From Chromobacterium alkanivorans (GTDB taxonomy: Bacteria; Pseudomonadota; Gammaproteobacteria; Burkholderiales; Chromobacteriaceae), in the NCBI RefSeq assembly GCF_016937655.1, contig NZ_JAFHKL010000001.1, forward strand, positions 434,001-498,000: a stretch of DNA of 64,000 nucleotides, in the 5' to 3' direction. The translations under genes and the position numbers were made by a program. Position 1 is the stretch's first letter; the number at the start of each line of letters is the position of its first letter. Below are positions 7,438 to 17,097 of this stretch, piece after piece. The notes beneath the pieces are model-generated. The model did no database searches. It had not been told where the DNA came from and worked only from the letters and a program-made list of their open reading frames with translations.

Positions 7438-10400
7438 GATTCTGCTTTCTGCTCCGGGGCCGGGCGCGGCTTGCGCCAGCTGGCGAGGCGCGCTTGCGCG
7501 CTCATCACCACCACGAAGAATACGGGTACGAAGAAGATGGCCAGCACGGTGGCGGTGACCATGCCGCCAAACACGCCGGTGCCGATGGCGTTCTGGGTTT
7601 CGGCGCTGGCGCCGGTGGCCAGCATCAGCGGCAGCACGCCCAGGCCGAAGGCCAGCGAGGTCATCAGGATGGGACGCAGCCGCAGGCGCGAGGCTTGCAC
7701 CGCGGCTTCCACCAGGCTCTTGCCTTCTTCATGCAGTTGCTTGGCGAACTCGATGATCAGGATGGCGTTCTTGGCGGACAGGCCAATCACGGTGATCAGG
7801 CCCACTTTGAAGAACACGTCGTTGGGCATGCCGCGCAGCATCACCGCGCCGATGGCGCCGATCAGGCCCAGCGGCACCACCAGCATCACGGACAGCGGGA
7901 TGGCCCAGCTTTCGTACAGCGCGGCCAGCACCAGGAACACCACGATCATGGACAGCGCCATCAGCATCGGCGCCTGGGACGCGGACTGGCGTTCTTGCAG
8001 CGATTGGCCGGTCCAGGCCAGCGCGAAGCCGGGCGGCAGTTGCGTGGCCAGCCGTTCCATCTCGGCCATGGCCGCGCCGCTGGAGTAGCCGGGCGCGGCG
8101 CCGCCGGACAGGCGGGCGGACGGGTAGCCCTGGAAGCGCACCAGTTGCAGCGGGGTTTCGGACCAGGCCGGGCGCACCACTTCCGCCAGCGGCACCATGC
8201 CGCCGCTGGCGTTGCGCACGTAGAGCTTGAGCACATTGTCCAGCTGCATGCGCGCCGGGGCGTCGGCCTGGATGATCACTTGCTGCATGCGGCCGGCGTG
8301 CGGGAAGTCGTTGACGTAGGTGGAGCCCATGGCGGTGGACAGGGTGTCGCTGACGCTGCTGAAGGACACGCCCAGCGCCTCGGCCTTCTGCCGGTCTATG
8401 TCCAGGCGCACGCTGGTGCCGGCCGGTAGGCTGTCCGGGTAGACGCCGCTGACGATCTTGCTGCGGGAGGCCAGTTCCAGCAGTTTGGCTTCGGCCGCTT
8501 TGAGCGCGGCGTGGCCCTGGTTGGCGCGGTCTTGCAGCCGCAGGCTGAAGCCGGAGCTGGTGCCCAGTTCGTCTATGGCCGGCGGCAGCAGGCTCATCGC
8601 CGCGCCTTCGGTGGTGGCGGACATCCGCTGTTGGGCGCGCAGGGCTTCTTCCACGGTGCTGGCGCCGCCGCGTTGTTTCCAGTCTTTGAGCACGGCGAAG
8701 TTCAGCGCGGCGTTGGGGCCGGAGCCGGAGAAGCCGTAGCCGATAATGGAGATGCTGGACTGGAGCGCAGGGCGCGTCGCCAGATGGTCATCGAGCGTTT
8801 TAACCACGTCGCGGGTGCGCTCGACGGTGGCGTCCGCGGGCAAGAGAAAGCTGGTCATGAAATAGCCCTGGTCTTCTTCCGGCAGGAAGGAGGAGGGCAG
8901 CGCCTTGAAGCCGGCGGCCAGCGCGCCGGAGATGGCCAGAAACAGCAGCATCACGCGGCCGGCGCGGCCTATCAGCCGGCCGACGCGGGTTTCGTACCAG
9001 GCGGTGAGCTGGGCGAAGCGGCGGTTGAACCAGCCGAAGAAGCCGTGCTTTTCATGGTGTCCCTGCGGGATGGGCTTGAGCATGGTGGCGCACAGCGCCG
9101 GGGTCAGCGTCAGCGCCAGCAGCGCGGAGAACAGGATGGCTACGGCCATGGACAGCGAGAATTGCTGGTAGATGACGCCGACGGAGCCGCTGGACAGCGC
9201 CATGGGGATGAAGACGGCGGTGAGTACCAGGGTGATGCCGACGATGGCGCCGGTGATTTCCTTCATCGCCTTGGAGGTGGCGTCGCGCGGGGACAGCCCT
9301 TCTTCCGCCATCAGCCGTTCCACGTTTTCCACCACCACGATGGCGTCGTCCACGATGATGCCGATGGCCAGCACCATGCCGAACATGGTCAGCACATTGA
9401 TGGAGAAGCCGGTGGCCAGCATCACGGCGAAGGTGCCCAACATGGCCACCGGGGCGACGATGGCCGGGATCAAGGTGTAGCGCGCGTTTTGCAGGAACAG
9501 ATACATCACCAGGAAGACCAGCACCATGGCTTCCAGCAGGGTGTAGATTACTTTTTCGATGGAGATCTTGACGAAGGGCGCGGTGTCGAAGGGCACCGAA
9601 TAGCTGATGCCGGCCGGCATGGAGGTGCTCAGCTCGGCCAGCCGCGCCCGCACCGCTTCCGCGGTTTTGACCGCGTTGGCGCCCGGCGCCAGCTGCACGC
9701 CGGCGAAGGAGGCGGGCTTGCCGTTTTCGCGGCTGACGAAGTTGTAGCCCTGGGAGCCTATCTCCACCCGCGCCACGTCGCCCAGCACCACTTTGGAGCC
9801 GTTGGCGTTGGCGCGCAGCACGATGGCGGCGAATTCTTCCGGCGCGGTCAGCTGGCCTTGCACGGTGAGCGGCACGGTGACGCGCTGGCCGGGCAGGGCG
9901 GGCGCGGCGCCCAGGCTGCCGGGGGCGATCTGGACGTTTTGCTGGGCGATGGCGGCGGTGAGCTCGCTCATGGACAGGCCGTAGGTGATCAGCTTGGCCG
10001 GGTCCACCCACACGCGCATCGCTTGCTCGGTGCCAAACTGCTGCACGCGGCCCACGCCTTCGATGCGGCGCAGTTCTTCGGCGATATTGCGCGACAGGTA
10101 GTCGCTGAGCGCGCCTTCGTCAAAGCGGCCGCTGTCCGAGCGCAGGCCGATCAGCATCAGGAAGCCGGAGGAGGCGGATTCCACCATCACGCCGTTCTGG
10201 CGCACCGGGGCGGGCAGCCGCGGTTCCACCGCCTTGAGCTTGTTCTGCACGTCCACCTGCGCCAGCTCCGGGTCCGTGCCCGGCTTGAAGGTGACGGTGA
10301 TTTGGGCGATGCCGGAGGTGTCGGCCGAGGATTCGAAGTACAGCAGATTCTTGACGCCGGACAGCTCGCGCTCGATCAGGCTGAGCACGCCGTCGCTCAT

Positions 10401-10568
10401 GGTCTGCGGCGTGGCGCCGGGATAGCTGGCGGTGATGGTGACCGAGGGCGGCGCCACCGAGGGGTAGCGCGCGATCGGCAGCTGCGGGATGGCGATCAAC
10501 CCCAGCAGGATGATGAACAGGGCGATCACCCAGGCGAACACCGGGCGGCGGATGAAGAATTGAGACAT
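7434..10568 (-). CDS. adeB: RND multidrug efflux pump (AdeB-like)
   Basis: The product is 1044 aa, the usual length for hydrophobe/amphiphile RND pumps. It begins MSQFFIRRPVFAWVIALFII and shows 12 membrane segments with two large periplasmic loops. The proton-relay aspartate pair is in GIIVDDAIVVVENVE near residue 405. From memory of the family, stretches such as the start, SGVKNLLYFESSADTSG and LGTSSGFSLRLQDRANQG match AdeB of Acinetobacter better than AcrB or MexB. It would be an inner-membrane drug/proton antiporter acting with the adjacent adaptor and channel. It lies 15 bases after adeA and overlaps adeC. Confidence 0.9.
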   Translation of the reverse strand: MSQFFIRRPVFAWVIALFIILLGLIAIPQLPIARYPSVAPPSVTITASYPGATPQTMSDGVLSLIERELSGVKNLLYFESSADTSGIAQITVTFKPGTDPELAQVDVQNKLKAVEPRLPAPVRQNGVMVESASSGFLMLIGLRSDSGRFDEGALSDYLSRNIAEELRRIEGVGRVQQFGTEQAMRVWVDPAKLITYGLSMSELTAAIAQQNVQIAPGSLGAAPALPGQRVTVPLTVQGQLTAPEEFAAIVLRANANGSKVVLGDVARVEIGSQGYNFVSRENGKPASFAGVQLAPGANAVKTAEAVRARLAELSTSMPAGISYSVPFDTAPFVKISIEKVIYTLLEAMVLVFLVMYLFLQNARYTLIPAIVAPVAMLGTFAVMLATGFSINVLTMFGMVLAIGIIVDDAIVVVENVERLMAEEGLSPRDATSKAMKEITGAIVGITLVLTAVFIPMALSSGSVGVIYQQFSLSMAVAILFSALLALTLTPALCATMLKPIPQGHHEKHGFFGWFNRRFAQLTAWYETRVGRLIGRAGRVMLLFLAISGALAAGFKALPSSFLPEEDQGYFMTSFLLPADATVERTRDVVKTLDDHLATRPALQSSISIIGYGFSGSGPNAALNFAVLKDWKQRGGASTVEEALRAQQRMSATTEGAAMSLLPPAIDELGTSSGFSLRLQDRANQGHAALKAAEAKLLELASRSKIVSGVYPDSLPAGTSVRLDIDRQKAEALGVSFSSVSDTLSTAMGSTYVNDFPHAGRMQQVIIQADAPARMQLDNVLKLYVRNASGGMVPLAEVVRPAWSETPLQLVRFQGYPSARLSGGAAPGYSSGAAMAEMERLATQLPPGFALAWTGQSLQERQSASQAPMLMALSMIVVFLVLAALYESWAIPLSVMLVVPLGLIGAIGAVMLRGMPNDVFFKVGLITVIGLSAKNAILIIEFAKQLHEEGKSLVEAAVQASRLRLRPILMTSLAFGLGVLPLMLATGASAETQNAIGTGVFGGMVTATVLAIFFVPVFFVVVMSAQARLASWRKPRPAPEQKAES

Positions 10569-10583
10569 GGCTATCTTCCCCGC

Positions 10584-11726
10584 TTAGCTTTTGGCGGCCG
10601 CGGGCGCGGCTTCGCTGGCGGCCACCGCCGCGCCGTCGGCAAGGCGTTCCATGCCCTCGACCACGACCTTTTGCCCGGCGCGCAGGCCGGAGCGGATGCG
10701 GTACTGGCGGTGGGCCAGTTCGCCCAGCTCCACCACGCTCAGCCGCGCCTGGTTCTTGGCGTCCACGGTCCACAGCTGGGTCTTGCCGCCAATGCGCACC
10801 ACTGCTTGCTGCGGCACGGTCAGCGCCGCCGCGTAGCTGGCGCGCGGCACGCGGGCGCGCACGAACATGCCGGGCAGCAGCCGCCGCTCGGGGTTGTCCA
10901 CCAGCACGCGCAGCAGCACGTCGCCGGTACCGGCGTCCACATTGACGCCGGAGAACAGGATGCGACCGCTGAGGCCGTAGGGCGCGCCGTCGTCGCGCAG
11001 GATGGACACCGGCAGGCCGTGGCCGGCGCTGTCCGGCTGGGCGGCCAGGCTTTGGCGCACGGCTTCCAGCGCCGCCGCCGGCTGGCGCACGTCCACATAG
11101 ACCTGGTCTATCTGCTGGATGCGCGCCATCGGGGCGCTGTCGCCGCCGCCCACCAGCGCGCCCTCGGTGACCAGCGCCTGGTCGATGCGGCCGGCGATGG
11201 GGGCTTCGACGCGGGAGAATTTCAGGTCCAGCTGGCGGCGGGCCAGCGTGGCTCGCGCCTGGGCCACGTCGGCGGCGGCCTGGTCGCGTTGGGACGCGGC
11301 GTCGTCGTAGACCTGGCGGCTGATGGCGTCGCTCTCCACCAGCGGCTTGAGGCGGGCGGTTTGCACTTTCGCGCGCGCCAGCGCGGCTTCGGCGCGTTGC
11401 AGCGCGGCGGCGGCGGTGTCAACCTCCGCCTTGAACGGCGCCGGGTTGATTTGGAACAGCGGCTGGCCGGCGCGCACTTCGGTGCCTTGCTCAAACTGGC
11501 GGCGCAGCACGATGCCGCTGACTTGCGGCCGGATTTCCGCCACCCGCACCGCGGCCACGCGGCCGGGCAGGTCTTCGCTCAGCTTGAGCGGGGCCGGGGC
11601 CACGCTCAGGGTGCGCACCGGGATAGCCGGCGGCGGCGCATGGATTTCGGCTTGGCCGCAAGCGCTTAGCAGCGCCGCCGCCAACAGGCCGCCGGCGCCG
11701 TAGAGGCTGGCTCGTTTACTCTTCAT
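10584..11726 (-). CDS. adeA: periplasmic adaptor of RND pump (AdeA-like)
   Basis: The product is 380 aa from the ATG at 11726, which has GGAG nine bases upstream; the longer open frame above it has no such support. A lipoprotein signal ends in LLSACGQ. The order is that of membrane-fusion proteins: beta-barrel strand, lipoyl half (AEIRPQVSGIVLRRQFEQGTEV), alpha-hairpin, second lipoyl half (RVEAPIAGRIDQALVTEGALV), then barrel and membrane-proximal domains. It bridges the AdeB-like pump and the outer-membrane channel. It is the first gene of adeABC and is transcribed divergently from adeRS. Confidence 0.9.
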   Translation of the reverse strand: MKSKRASLYGAGGLLAAALLSACGQAEIHAPPPAIPVRTLSVAPAPLKLSEDLPGRVAAVRVAEIRPQVSGIVLRRQFEQGTEVRAGQPLFQINPAPFKAEVDTAAAALQRAEAALARAKVQTARLKPLVESDAISRQVYDDAASQRDQAAADVAQARATLARRQLDLKFSRVEAPIAGRIDQALVTEGALVGGGDSAPMARIQQIDQVYVDVRQPAAALEAVRQSLAAQPDSAGHGLPVSILRDDGAPYGLSGRILFSGVNVDAGTGDVLLRVLVDNPERRLLPGMFVRARVPRASYAAALTVPQQAVVRIGGKTQLWTVDAKNQARLSVVELGELAHRQYRIRSGLRAGQKVVVEGMERLADGAAVAASEAAPAAAKS

Positions 11727-11827
11727 TTCCACTCCAATCAAGCATGGACGGCAGGCCGCCCGTATAAAGTCAGGCGGCAGTATGCCGGGGCTGGATGGGG
11801 GTTCCCGTGTGGTAGCATGGAGATTCG
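11727..11827. promoter_or_regulatory. adeABC / adeRS divergent control region
   Basis: These 100 bases separate the first efflux gene from the response regulator and must hold both promoters. GCCGCC (11755-11760) faces GGCGGC (11773-11778). In Acinetobacter the AdeR protein binds between adeRS and adeABC, so the operator is expected here, but I cannot define its exact sequence. Confidence 0.5.
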
Positions 11828-12598
11828 ATGGAGATGCAGACAGGATGCGAAATCGGCGCCATGACTCAGACAATGCGACCGCCCGGCGCGGGCCAAGACC
11901 GCCAGGCCTTGATCCTCGTCGCTGAAGACGAACCCGAGATCGCGGAGATCCTCTCCGCCTATCTGACGCGCAGCGGCATGCGCTGCGCGCACGCGGCGGA
12001 CGGCCGGCAGGCGCTGGAGCTGCACCTGTCGCTGAAGCCGGACCTGGTGCTGCTGGACGTACAGATGCCGCGCGCCGACGGCTGGCAGGTGCTGGCGGAA
12101 ATCCGCCATCGCGGCGACACGCCGGTGATCATGCTGACGGCGCTGGACCAGGACATCGACAAGCTGATGGGCCTGCGCATCGGCGCCGACGACTACGTGG
12201 TCAAACCCTTCAACCCCGCCGAGGTGGTGGCGCGCACTCAGGCGGTGCTGCGCCGCTCCATGTCCCGCGCGCGCCAGGCGGAGCCGCAGGTGCTGCGCGC
12301 GGCGCCGTTCGAGATCGACCTGGAAAATCACGAGGTGGCGGTGCTGGCCGGCAAGCAGCGTCATGTGCTGACGCTGACCCTGACCGAATTCAAACTGCTG
12401 GCGCAATTGGCGCGCGCGCCGCGGCGGGTGTTCAGCCGCGCCGAGCTGCTGGCCGCCTGCCTGCCGGAAGGCGACGCGCTGGAGCGCACCGTGGATAGCC
12501 ATATCAGCAAGCTGCGCAAGAAGCTGGAGGAGTGCGGCGTGGACGGTGTGCCGGTGGGCGTGCGCGGCGTCGGTTACAAGCTGTGGGGCGCGGAATGA
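11828..12598 (+). CDS. adeR: OmpR-family response regulator (AdeR-like)
   Basis: The product is about 256 aa. The receiver domain has the acidic pair (AEDEPEI), the phospho-acceptor aspartate in LVLLDVQMP and the conserved lysine in VVKPFNP. The C-terminal winged helix ends with RTVDSHISKLRKKLEE and VRGVGYKLWG. The segments TPVIMLTALDQDIDK and DALERTVDSHISKLRKKLEE are, from memory, nearly those of Acinetobacter AdeR. It should control the divergent adeABC operon after phosphorylation by the coupled kinase. The ATG at 11828 has GGAG five bases before it; later in-frame ATGs at 11834 and 11861 are possible. Confidence 0.88.
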   Translation: MEMQTGCEIGAMTQTMRPPGAGQDRQALILVAEDEPEIAEILSAYLTRSGMRCAHAADGRQALELHLSLKPDLVLLDVQMPRADGWQVLAEIRHRGDTPVIMLTALDQDIDKLMGLRIGADDYVVKPFNPAEVVARTQAVLRRSMSRARQAEPQVLRAAPFEIDLENHEVAVLAGKQRHVLTLTLTEFKLLAQLARAPRRVFSRAELLAACLPEGDALERTVDSHISKLRKKLEECGVDGVPVGVRGVGYKLWGAE

Positions 12599-13665
12599 GG
12601 CTGGCGGGGCTGAGCCGGCAGATCGCGCTGTCGATGGCGACGATGGCCTTCTGTGTGACCGTGCTGGTGGTGGTGACCGGCTTCACTTTCTACTATGTGG
12701 CGATGACCTACTGGCCGGTGCATTTCGAATCGCCGGGCTGGAAGATGACGATGCCGGAATGGGTGTGGCTGATTTCCAGCACCGTGGCGGGCCTGGCGTT
12801 GTCGGTGGTGATGGGCCTGCGCCTGGCGCGCCGCATCCTGGTGCCGCTCAACTCGGTGGCGGAGGGCATACGCCGCGTCGCCCAGGGCGACCTGGACGCG
12901 CGCGCGGCGGCCGGCGACCGTTCGCTGCGCGAGGCGGCGGCGCTGGCCGACGACTTCAACGCGCTGGCGAGCCAACTGCAGCGCATGACCAAGGAGCAGG
13001 CGTTCTGGAACGCCGCTATCGCCCATGAGCTGCGCACCCCGGTGACGGTGCTGCGCGGCCGGCTGCAAGGGCTGGCGGAAGGGGTGTTCACCCCGGACGA
13101 GAACCAGTTTCGCCGGCTGCTGGCCCAGGTGGAAAGCCTGGCCCATCTGATTGAAGACCTGCGGGTGGTTAGCCTGGAGGAAAGCGGGCATTTGGACATC
13201 GAGATGCGGGACACCGATCTGGCCGCCGAAGTGCGCGCAGTGGTGGAGGTGTTCGAGGACGCGCTGCTGGCGGCTGGTTTGCAGGTGGTGCTGGACCTGG
13301 ACGAGCGCCCGGCGCATTGCGACCCGGTGCGCATCCGCCAGGCGCTGCTGGCCTTGCTGGACAATGCGCGCCGCTACGCCCAGCCCGGCCTGCTGCAGGT
13401 GCAGCTGAGCCTGGCGGGCGGCCAGTGTCGTTTGCGGGTGGAGGACGAGGGCCCGGGCATTCCCGAGGACTTCGCGCCGCATGTGTTCGAGGCCTTCCGC
13501 CGTGCCGACGCGGCGCGCCAAAGCGGCAAGAGCGGCAGCGGCCTGGGGCTGGCGGTGGTGGCCGCCATCGCCCGCGCCCACGGCGGCGAGGCGCGCTGCA
13601 TTCCGGCGGGCGGCGGCAGCCGCTTCGAGCTGAGCTGGCCGCAGCCGGGGCGGCCATCGCCCTGA
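12595..13665 (+). CDS. adeS: sensor histidine kinase (AdeS-like)
   Basis: The product is 356 aa from the ATG at 12595, which overlaps the adeR stop in ATGA; the open frame upstream only shadows adeR. There are two membrane segments (~10-40 and ~58-80) around a very short periplasmic loop, then a HAMP domain, an H-box AIAHELRTPVTVLRGRL with the phosphorylated histidine, and an ATPase core with N-box LLDNARRYA, DEGPGIP and GSGLGLAVV. A short periplasmic loop suggests membrane-proximal sensing. It is the partner of the AdeR-like regulator and is followed by an intrinsic terminator. Confidence 0.88.
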   Translation: MRLAGLSRQIALSMATMAFCVTVLVVVTGFTFYYVAMTYWPVHFESPGWKMTMPEWVWLISSTVAGLALSVVMGLRLARRILVPLNSVAEGIRRVAQGDLDARAAAGDRSLREAAALADDFNALASQLQRMTKEQAFWNAAIAHELRTPVTVLRGRLQGLAEGVFTPDENQFRRLLAQVESLAHLIEDLRVVSLEESGHLDIEMRDTDLAAEVRAVVEVFEDALLAAGLQVVLDLDERPAHCDPVRIRQALLALLDNARRYAQPGLLQVQLSLAGGQCRLRVEDEGPGIPEDFAPHVFEAFRRADAARQSGKSGSGLGLAVVAAIARAHGGEARCIPAGGGSRFELSWPQPGRPSP

Positions 13666-13686
13666 TCCGCGGGCCGAGCGGGACGC

Positions 13687-13720
13687 AAAAAAGCCGCACC
13701 GTTGCCGGGAGCGGCTTTTT
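13687..13720 (+). terminator. intrinsic terminator after adeRS
   Basis: AAAAAAGCCGC faces GCGGCTTTTT with a loop of about 13 nt, 20 bases after the adeS stop codon. The A-rich 5' arm would also let it act on the opposite strand, where the tRNA gene reads towards it. Confidence 0.85.
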
Positions 13721-13753
13721 GATTTGTGGCGCTTGCTGCTTTGCGAGCAGAGG

Positions 13754-13828
13754 TGGCGCCCCCGACAGGAATCGAACCTGTAACTGCCCCTTAGGAGGGG
13801 GCCGTTATATCCATTTAACTACGGAGAC
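13754..13828 (-). tRNA. tRNA-Arg (anticodon CCT)
   Basis: On the minus strand a 75-nt cloverleaf can be drawn. The acceptor stem is GTCTCCG paired with CGGGGGC (with two G-T pairs), the D-arm region is TAGTTAAATGGATATAAC, the anticodon arm is GCCCC-CTCCTAA-GGGGC with anticodon CCT, and the T-arm is ACAGG-TTCGATT-CCTGT. The CCA end is encoded (13754-13756). The sequence resembles E. coli argW. It reads AGG codons. Confidence 0.93.
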
Positions 13829-13847
13829 GCTTAGAGAAACTGCTGAG

Positions 13848-14816
13848 TCAGGCGCTGCGGTCCACCGACAGGCGGGCCAATTCCACCAAGGCCTGGCGGG
13901 TGTCCGATTCCGGAATCGGCGCCAGCGCGGCAACGGCTTGTTCGGCCACTTTGACCGCTTCGGCCCGGGCGTAGTCCAGAGCGCCGCAGGATTGTACCGC
14001 AGCCAGCACGTCCTGGAAACGATCGCGGCTGGCGTGTTCCAGCGCCTCGCGCACGGTGGCGGAGGCTTCCGGATTGCCGTTGCGCATGGTGTAGATCAGC
14101 GGCAGCGTCGGTTTGCCTTCGGCCAGGTCGTCGCCCAGGCTCTTGCCTATGGTGTCGGCGTCGCCGCTGTAGTCCAGCACGTCGTCGATGATCTGGAAGG
14201 CGGTGCCCAGGTACATGCCGTATTCGGCCATCGCCTGCACTTGCTCGGCGCTGGCGCCGGCGCTGAGCGCGCCCACGCGGGCGGAGGCTTCGAACAGCTT
14301 GGCGGTCTTGTACTTGATCACGCGCAGGTATTCGTCTTCGGTGACGTCGGTGTTGCCGATGTTGAGCAGCTGCAGCACTTCGCCCTCGGCGATGATGTTG
14401 GTGGCTTCCGCCATCACCGCCAGGATGTCCATATTGCGGGTGGTCACCATCATCTGGAAGGCGCGGGTGTAGAGGAAGTCGCCCACCAGCACGCTGGCGG
14501 CGTTGCCGAACAGCGCGTTGGCGGTTTCGCGGCCGCGGCGCAGGTCGGATTCGTCCACCACGTCGTCGTGCAGCAGGGTGGCGGTGTGGATGAATTCGAT
14601 CATCGCCGCCAGCTCGTGCAGTTGTTCGCCGCCATGGCCCAGCGCGCGGCCGGACAACAGGGTCAACACCGGGCGCAGGCGCTTGCCGCCGGCGGAAATG
14701 ATGTATTCCGCTACCTGGCGGATCAGGACGACGTCGGAGTGCAGCCGGGCGCGGATGACGCGGTCAACGGCCTGCATGTCGTCGGCTATCAGTGTACGGA
14801 AAAGCGGGGTGGACAC
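13848..14816 (-). CDS. ispB: octaprenyl diphosphate synthase
   Basis: The product is 322 aa, standard for the family. Both aspartate-rich motifs are present: LLHDDVVDESDLRRG (first, DDxxD) and IIDDVLDYSGD (second). It makes the C40 polyprenyl side chain of quinones by adding isopentenyl units to farnesyl diphosphate. The GGKRLRP substrate-binding motif lies near residues 44-50. It is divergent from rplU, the arrangement seen in many proteobacteria. The tRNA-Arg gene follows closely in the same direction. Confidence 0.95.
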   Translation of the reverse strand: MSTPLFRTLIADDMQAVDRVIRARLHSDVVLIRQVAEYIISAGGKRLRPVLTLLSGRALGHGGEQLHELAAMIEFIHTATLLHDDVVDESDLRRGRETANALFGNAASVLVGDFLYTRAFQMMVTTRNMDILAVMAEATNIIAEGEVLQLLNIGNTDVTEDEYLRVIKYKTAKLFEASARVGALSAGASAEQVQAMAEYGMYLGTAFQIIDDVLDYSGDADTIGKSLGDDLAEGKPTLPLIYTMRNGNPEASATVREALEHASRDRFQDVLAAVQSCGALDYARAEAVKVAEQAVAALAPIPESDTRQALVELARLSVDRSA

Positions 14817-14924
14817 GATTTCAACCAGTTATTTGAGATGGGTACGCCAAAGCCGAGAATGTTACCAGAAAAGCCCCTCCAGCCGCCACGGCGCGTACTC
14901 TCTAGGACTAAGTCGATGAAATCA

Positions 14925-14953
14925 TTGACAACTTGACGGGGTGTCCGTATAGT
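14925..14953 (+). promoter_or_regulatory. sigma-70 promoter of rplU-rpmA
   Basis: A perfect -35 TTGACA (14925-14930) is followed, after exactly 17 bases, by a -10 TATAGT (14948-14953). It lies about 50 bases before the rplU start and points towards it. Confidence 0.8.
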
Positions 14954-15007
14954 TTCGCGTTCTCCCGCAATAGGCGGCGAGATTTTTATATTCAGGAGCT
15001 CATGCGA

Positions 15008-15319
15008 ATGTATGCGGTCATAAAAACCGGCGGCAAGCAGTACAAAGTTGTCGTTGGTGAAAAACTCAAAGTAGAACAGATACCTGCAGACGTCGACAGC
15101 CAGATCGTACTTGAAGAAGTGCTGATGATTGCTGACGGTGAACAGGTTGTTGTAGGCGCCCCGATGATTGCCGGTGCCACTGTTAAGGCCACCGTTGTTT
15201 CCCACGGTCGTGGCGACAAGATCCGCATCTTCAAGATGCGTCGTCGCAAGCACTACCAGAAACATCAGGGTCATCGTCAAAACTTCACCGAAATCCGCAT
15301 CGACGCGATTTCGAAGTAA
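15008..15319 (+). CDS. rplU: 50S ribosomal protein L21
   Basis: The product is 103 aa, the normal length, beginning [14 protein letters not shown]. The ATG at 15008 is preferred because AGGAG (14994-14998) is nine bases upstream; the ATG at 15002 would be too close. The C-terminal basic stretch [16 protein letters not shown] contacts 23S rRNA. It binds the 50S subunit near L20. It is the first gene of the rplU-rpmA operon behind a near-consensus promoter. Confidence 0.97.
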   Translation: MYAVIKTGGKQYKVVVGEKLKVEQIPADVDSQIVLEEVLMIADGEQVVVGAPMIAGATVKATVVSHGRGDKIRIFKMRRRKHYQKHQGHRQNFTEIRIDAISK

Positions 15320-15331
15320 GGATAAACAGTC

Positions 15332-15607
15332 ATGGCACACAAAAAAGCAGGCGGTAGCTCCCGCAACGGTCGTGACTCCGAAGCCAAACGCCTGGGCGTT
15401 AAGGTTTACGGCAGCGAACTGATTCCGGCAGGTTCCATTATCGTGCGTCAGCGCGGCACCCGCTTCCACGCAGGTGAAAACGTTGGTCAGGGCAAGGATC
15501 ACACCTTGTTCGCCAAGGTTGACGGTTACGTTGAATTCACCATCAAAGGTGCAATGAAGCGCAAGATCGTTAATGTGGTTCCGTACACCGGCGTAGACGG
15601 CGAATAA
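15332..15607 (+). CDS. rpmA: 50S ribosomal protein L27
   Basis: The product is 91 aa. It starts [16 protein letters not shown], the conserved basic N-terminal tail that reaches the peptidyl transferase centre, with no N-terminal cleavage extension of the Firmicute type. It follows rplU by 12 bases with an AAGGA site and is closed by a strong terminator, so rplU-rpmA is a two-gene operon and obgE has its own transcript. Confidence 0.97.
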   Translation: MAHKKAGGSSRNGRDSEAKRLGVKVYGSELIPAGSIIVRQRGTRFHAGENVGQGKDHTLFAKVDGYVEFTIKGAMKRKIVNVVPYTGVDGE

Positions 15608-15631
15608 TTTTTCGCTTTCTAGTGACCGAGA

Positions 15632-15659
15632 AAGCCCTATCCTGCGATAGGGCTTTTTT
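15632..15659 (+). terminator. intrinsic terminator after rpmA
   Basis: AAGCCCTATC and GATAGGGCTT form a 10-bp stem with a 4-nt loop (CTGC), followed by TTTTTT. It lies 25 bases after the rpmA stop. Confidence 0.92.
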
Positions 15660-15705
15660 CATACCCGAGGGGCAAGGCGTGAGGGCGGCCGCGAGTCCAC
15701 CCTGA

Positions 15706-16899
<1,194 letters not shown>

Positions 16900-17040
16900 G
16901 AATAGGTCCAAAGCCTGCTGCGCTTCGACGATACGGCGTTGAAACCGTCTTCGAAATGCTCATGTACCTATGTACATTCCGCTTTCTCAGCCGTTTTCGC
17001 CTTGTCTCGTTCTAGCTCGCTAGACTTTGGGCTGGTTCTA
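16900..17040. repeat. MITE-like repeat, copy 2 (diverged ends)
   Basis: The interior matches copy 1 (CGATACGGCGTTGAAACCG, then the ATGTAC-CTAT-GTACAT hairpin). The outer arms are different: CCAAAG (16908-16913) faces CTTTGG (17025-17030), replacing the usual GTTTACGATC arms but keeping complementarity. AGAA and TTCT still mark the outer ends. It lies between the obgE stop and its terminator. Confidence 0.75.
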
Positions 17041-17068
17041 CCTCTAGGCGCCGGCATTCACGGCAAGC

Positions 17069-17097
17069 AAAAGGCCAGTCTCGCGACTGGCCTTTTT
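17069..17097. terminator. bidirectional terminator between obgE and MFS gene
   Basis: AAAAGGCCAGTC faces GACTGGCCTTTTT with a TCGC loop, so T-runs follow the stem in both directions. It serves the convergent obgE and MFS genes. The last T is also the first base of the MFS stop-codon complement (17097-17099). Confidence 0.9.

Noticed and set aside
8511..11669. 1,052-codon open frame on the plus strand opposite adeB/adeA
   Set aside because: GC-rich antisense shadow of two well-supported efflux genes; the product is His/Gly/Gln-rich with no domain.
13754..13828. tRNA-Arg as integration site for an island
   Set aside because: No integrase and no partial tRNA repeat nearby; both sides are core genes.
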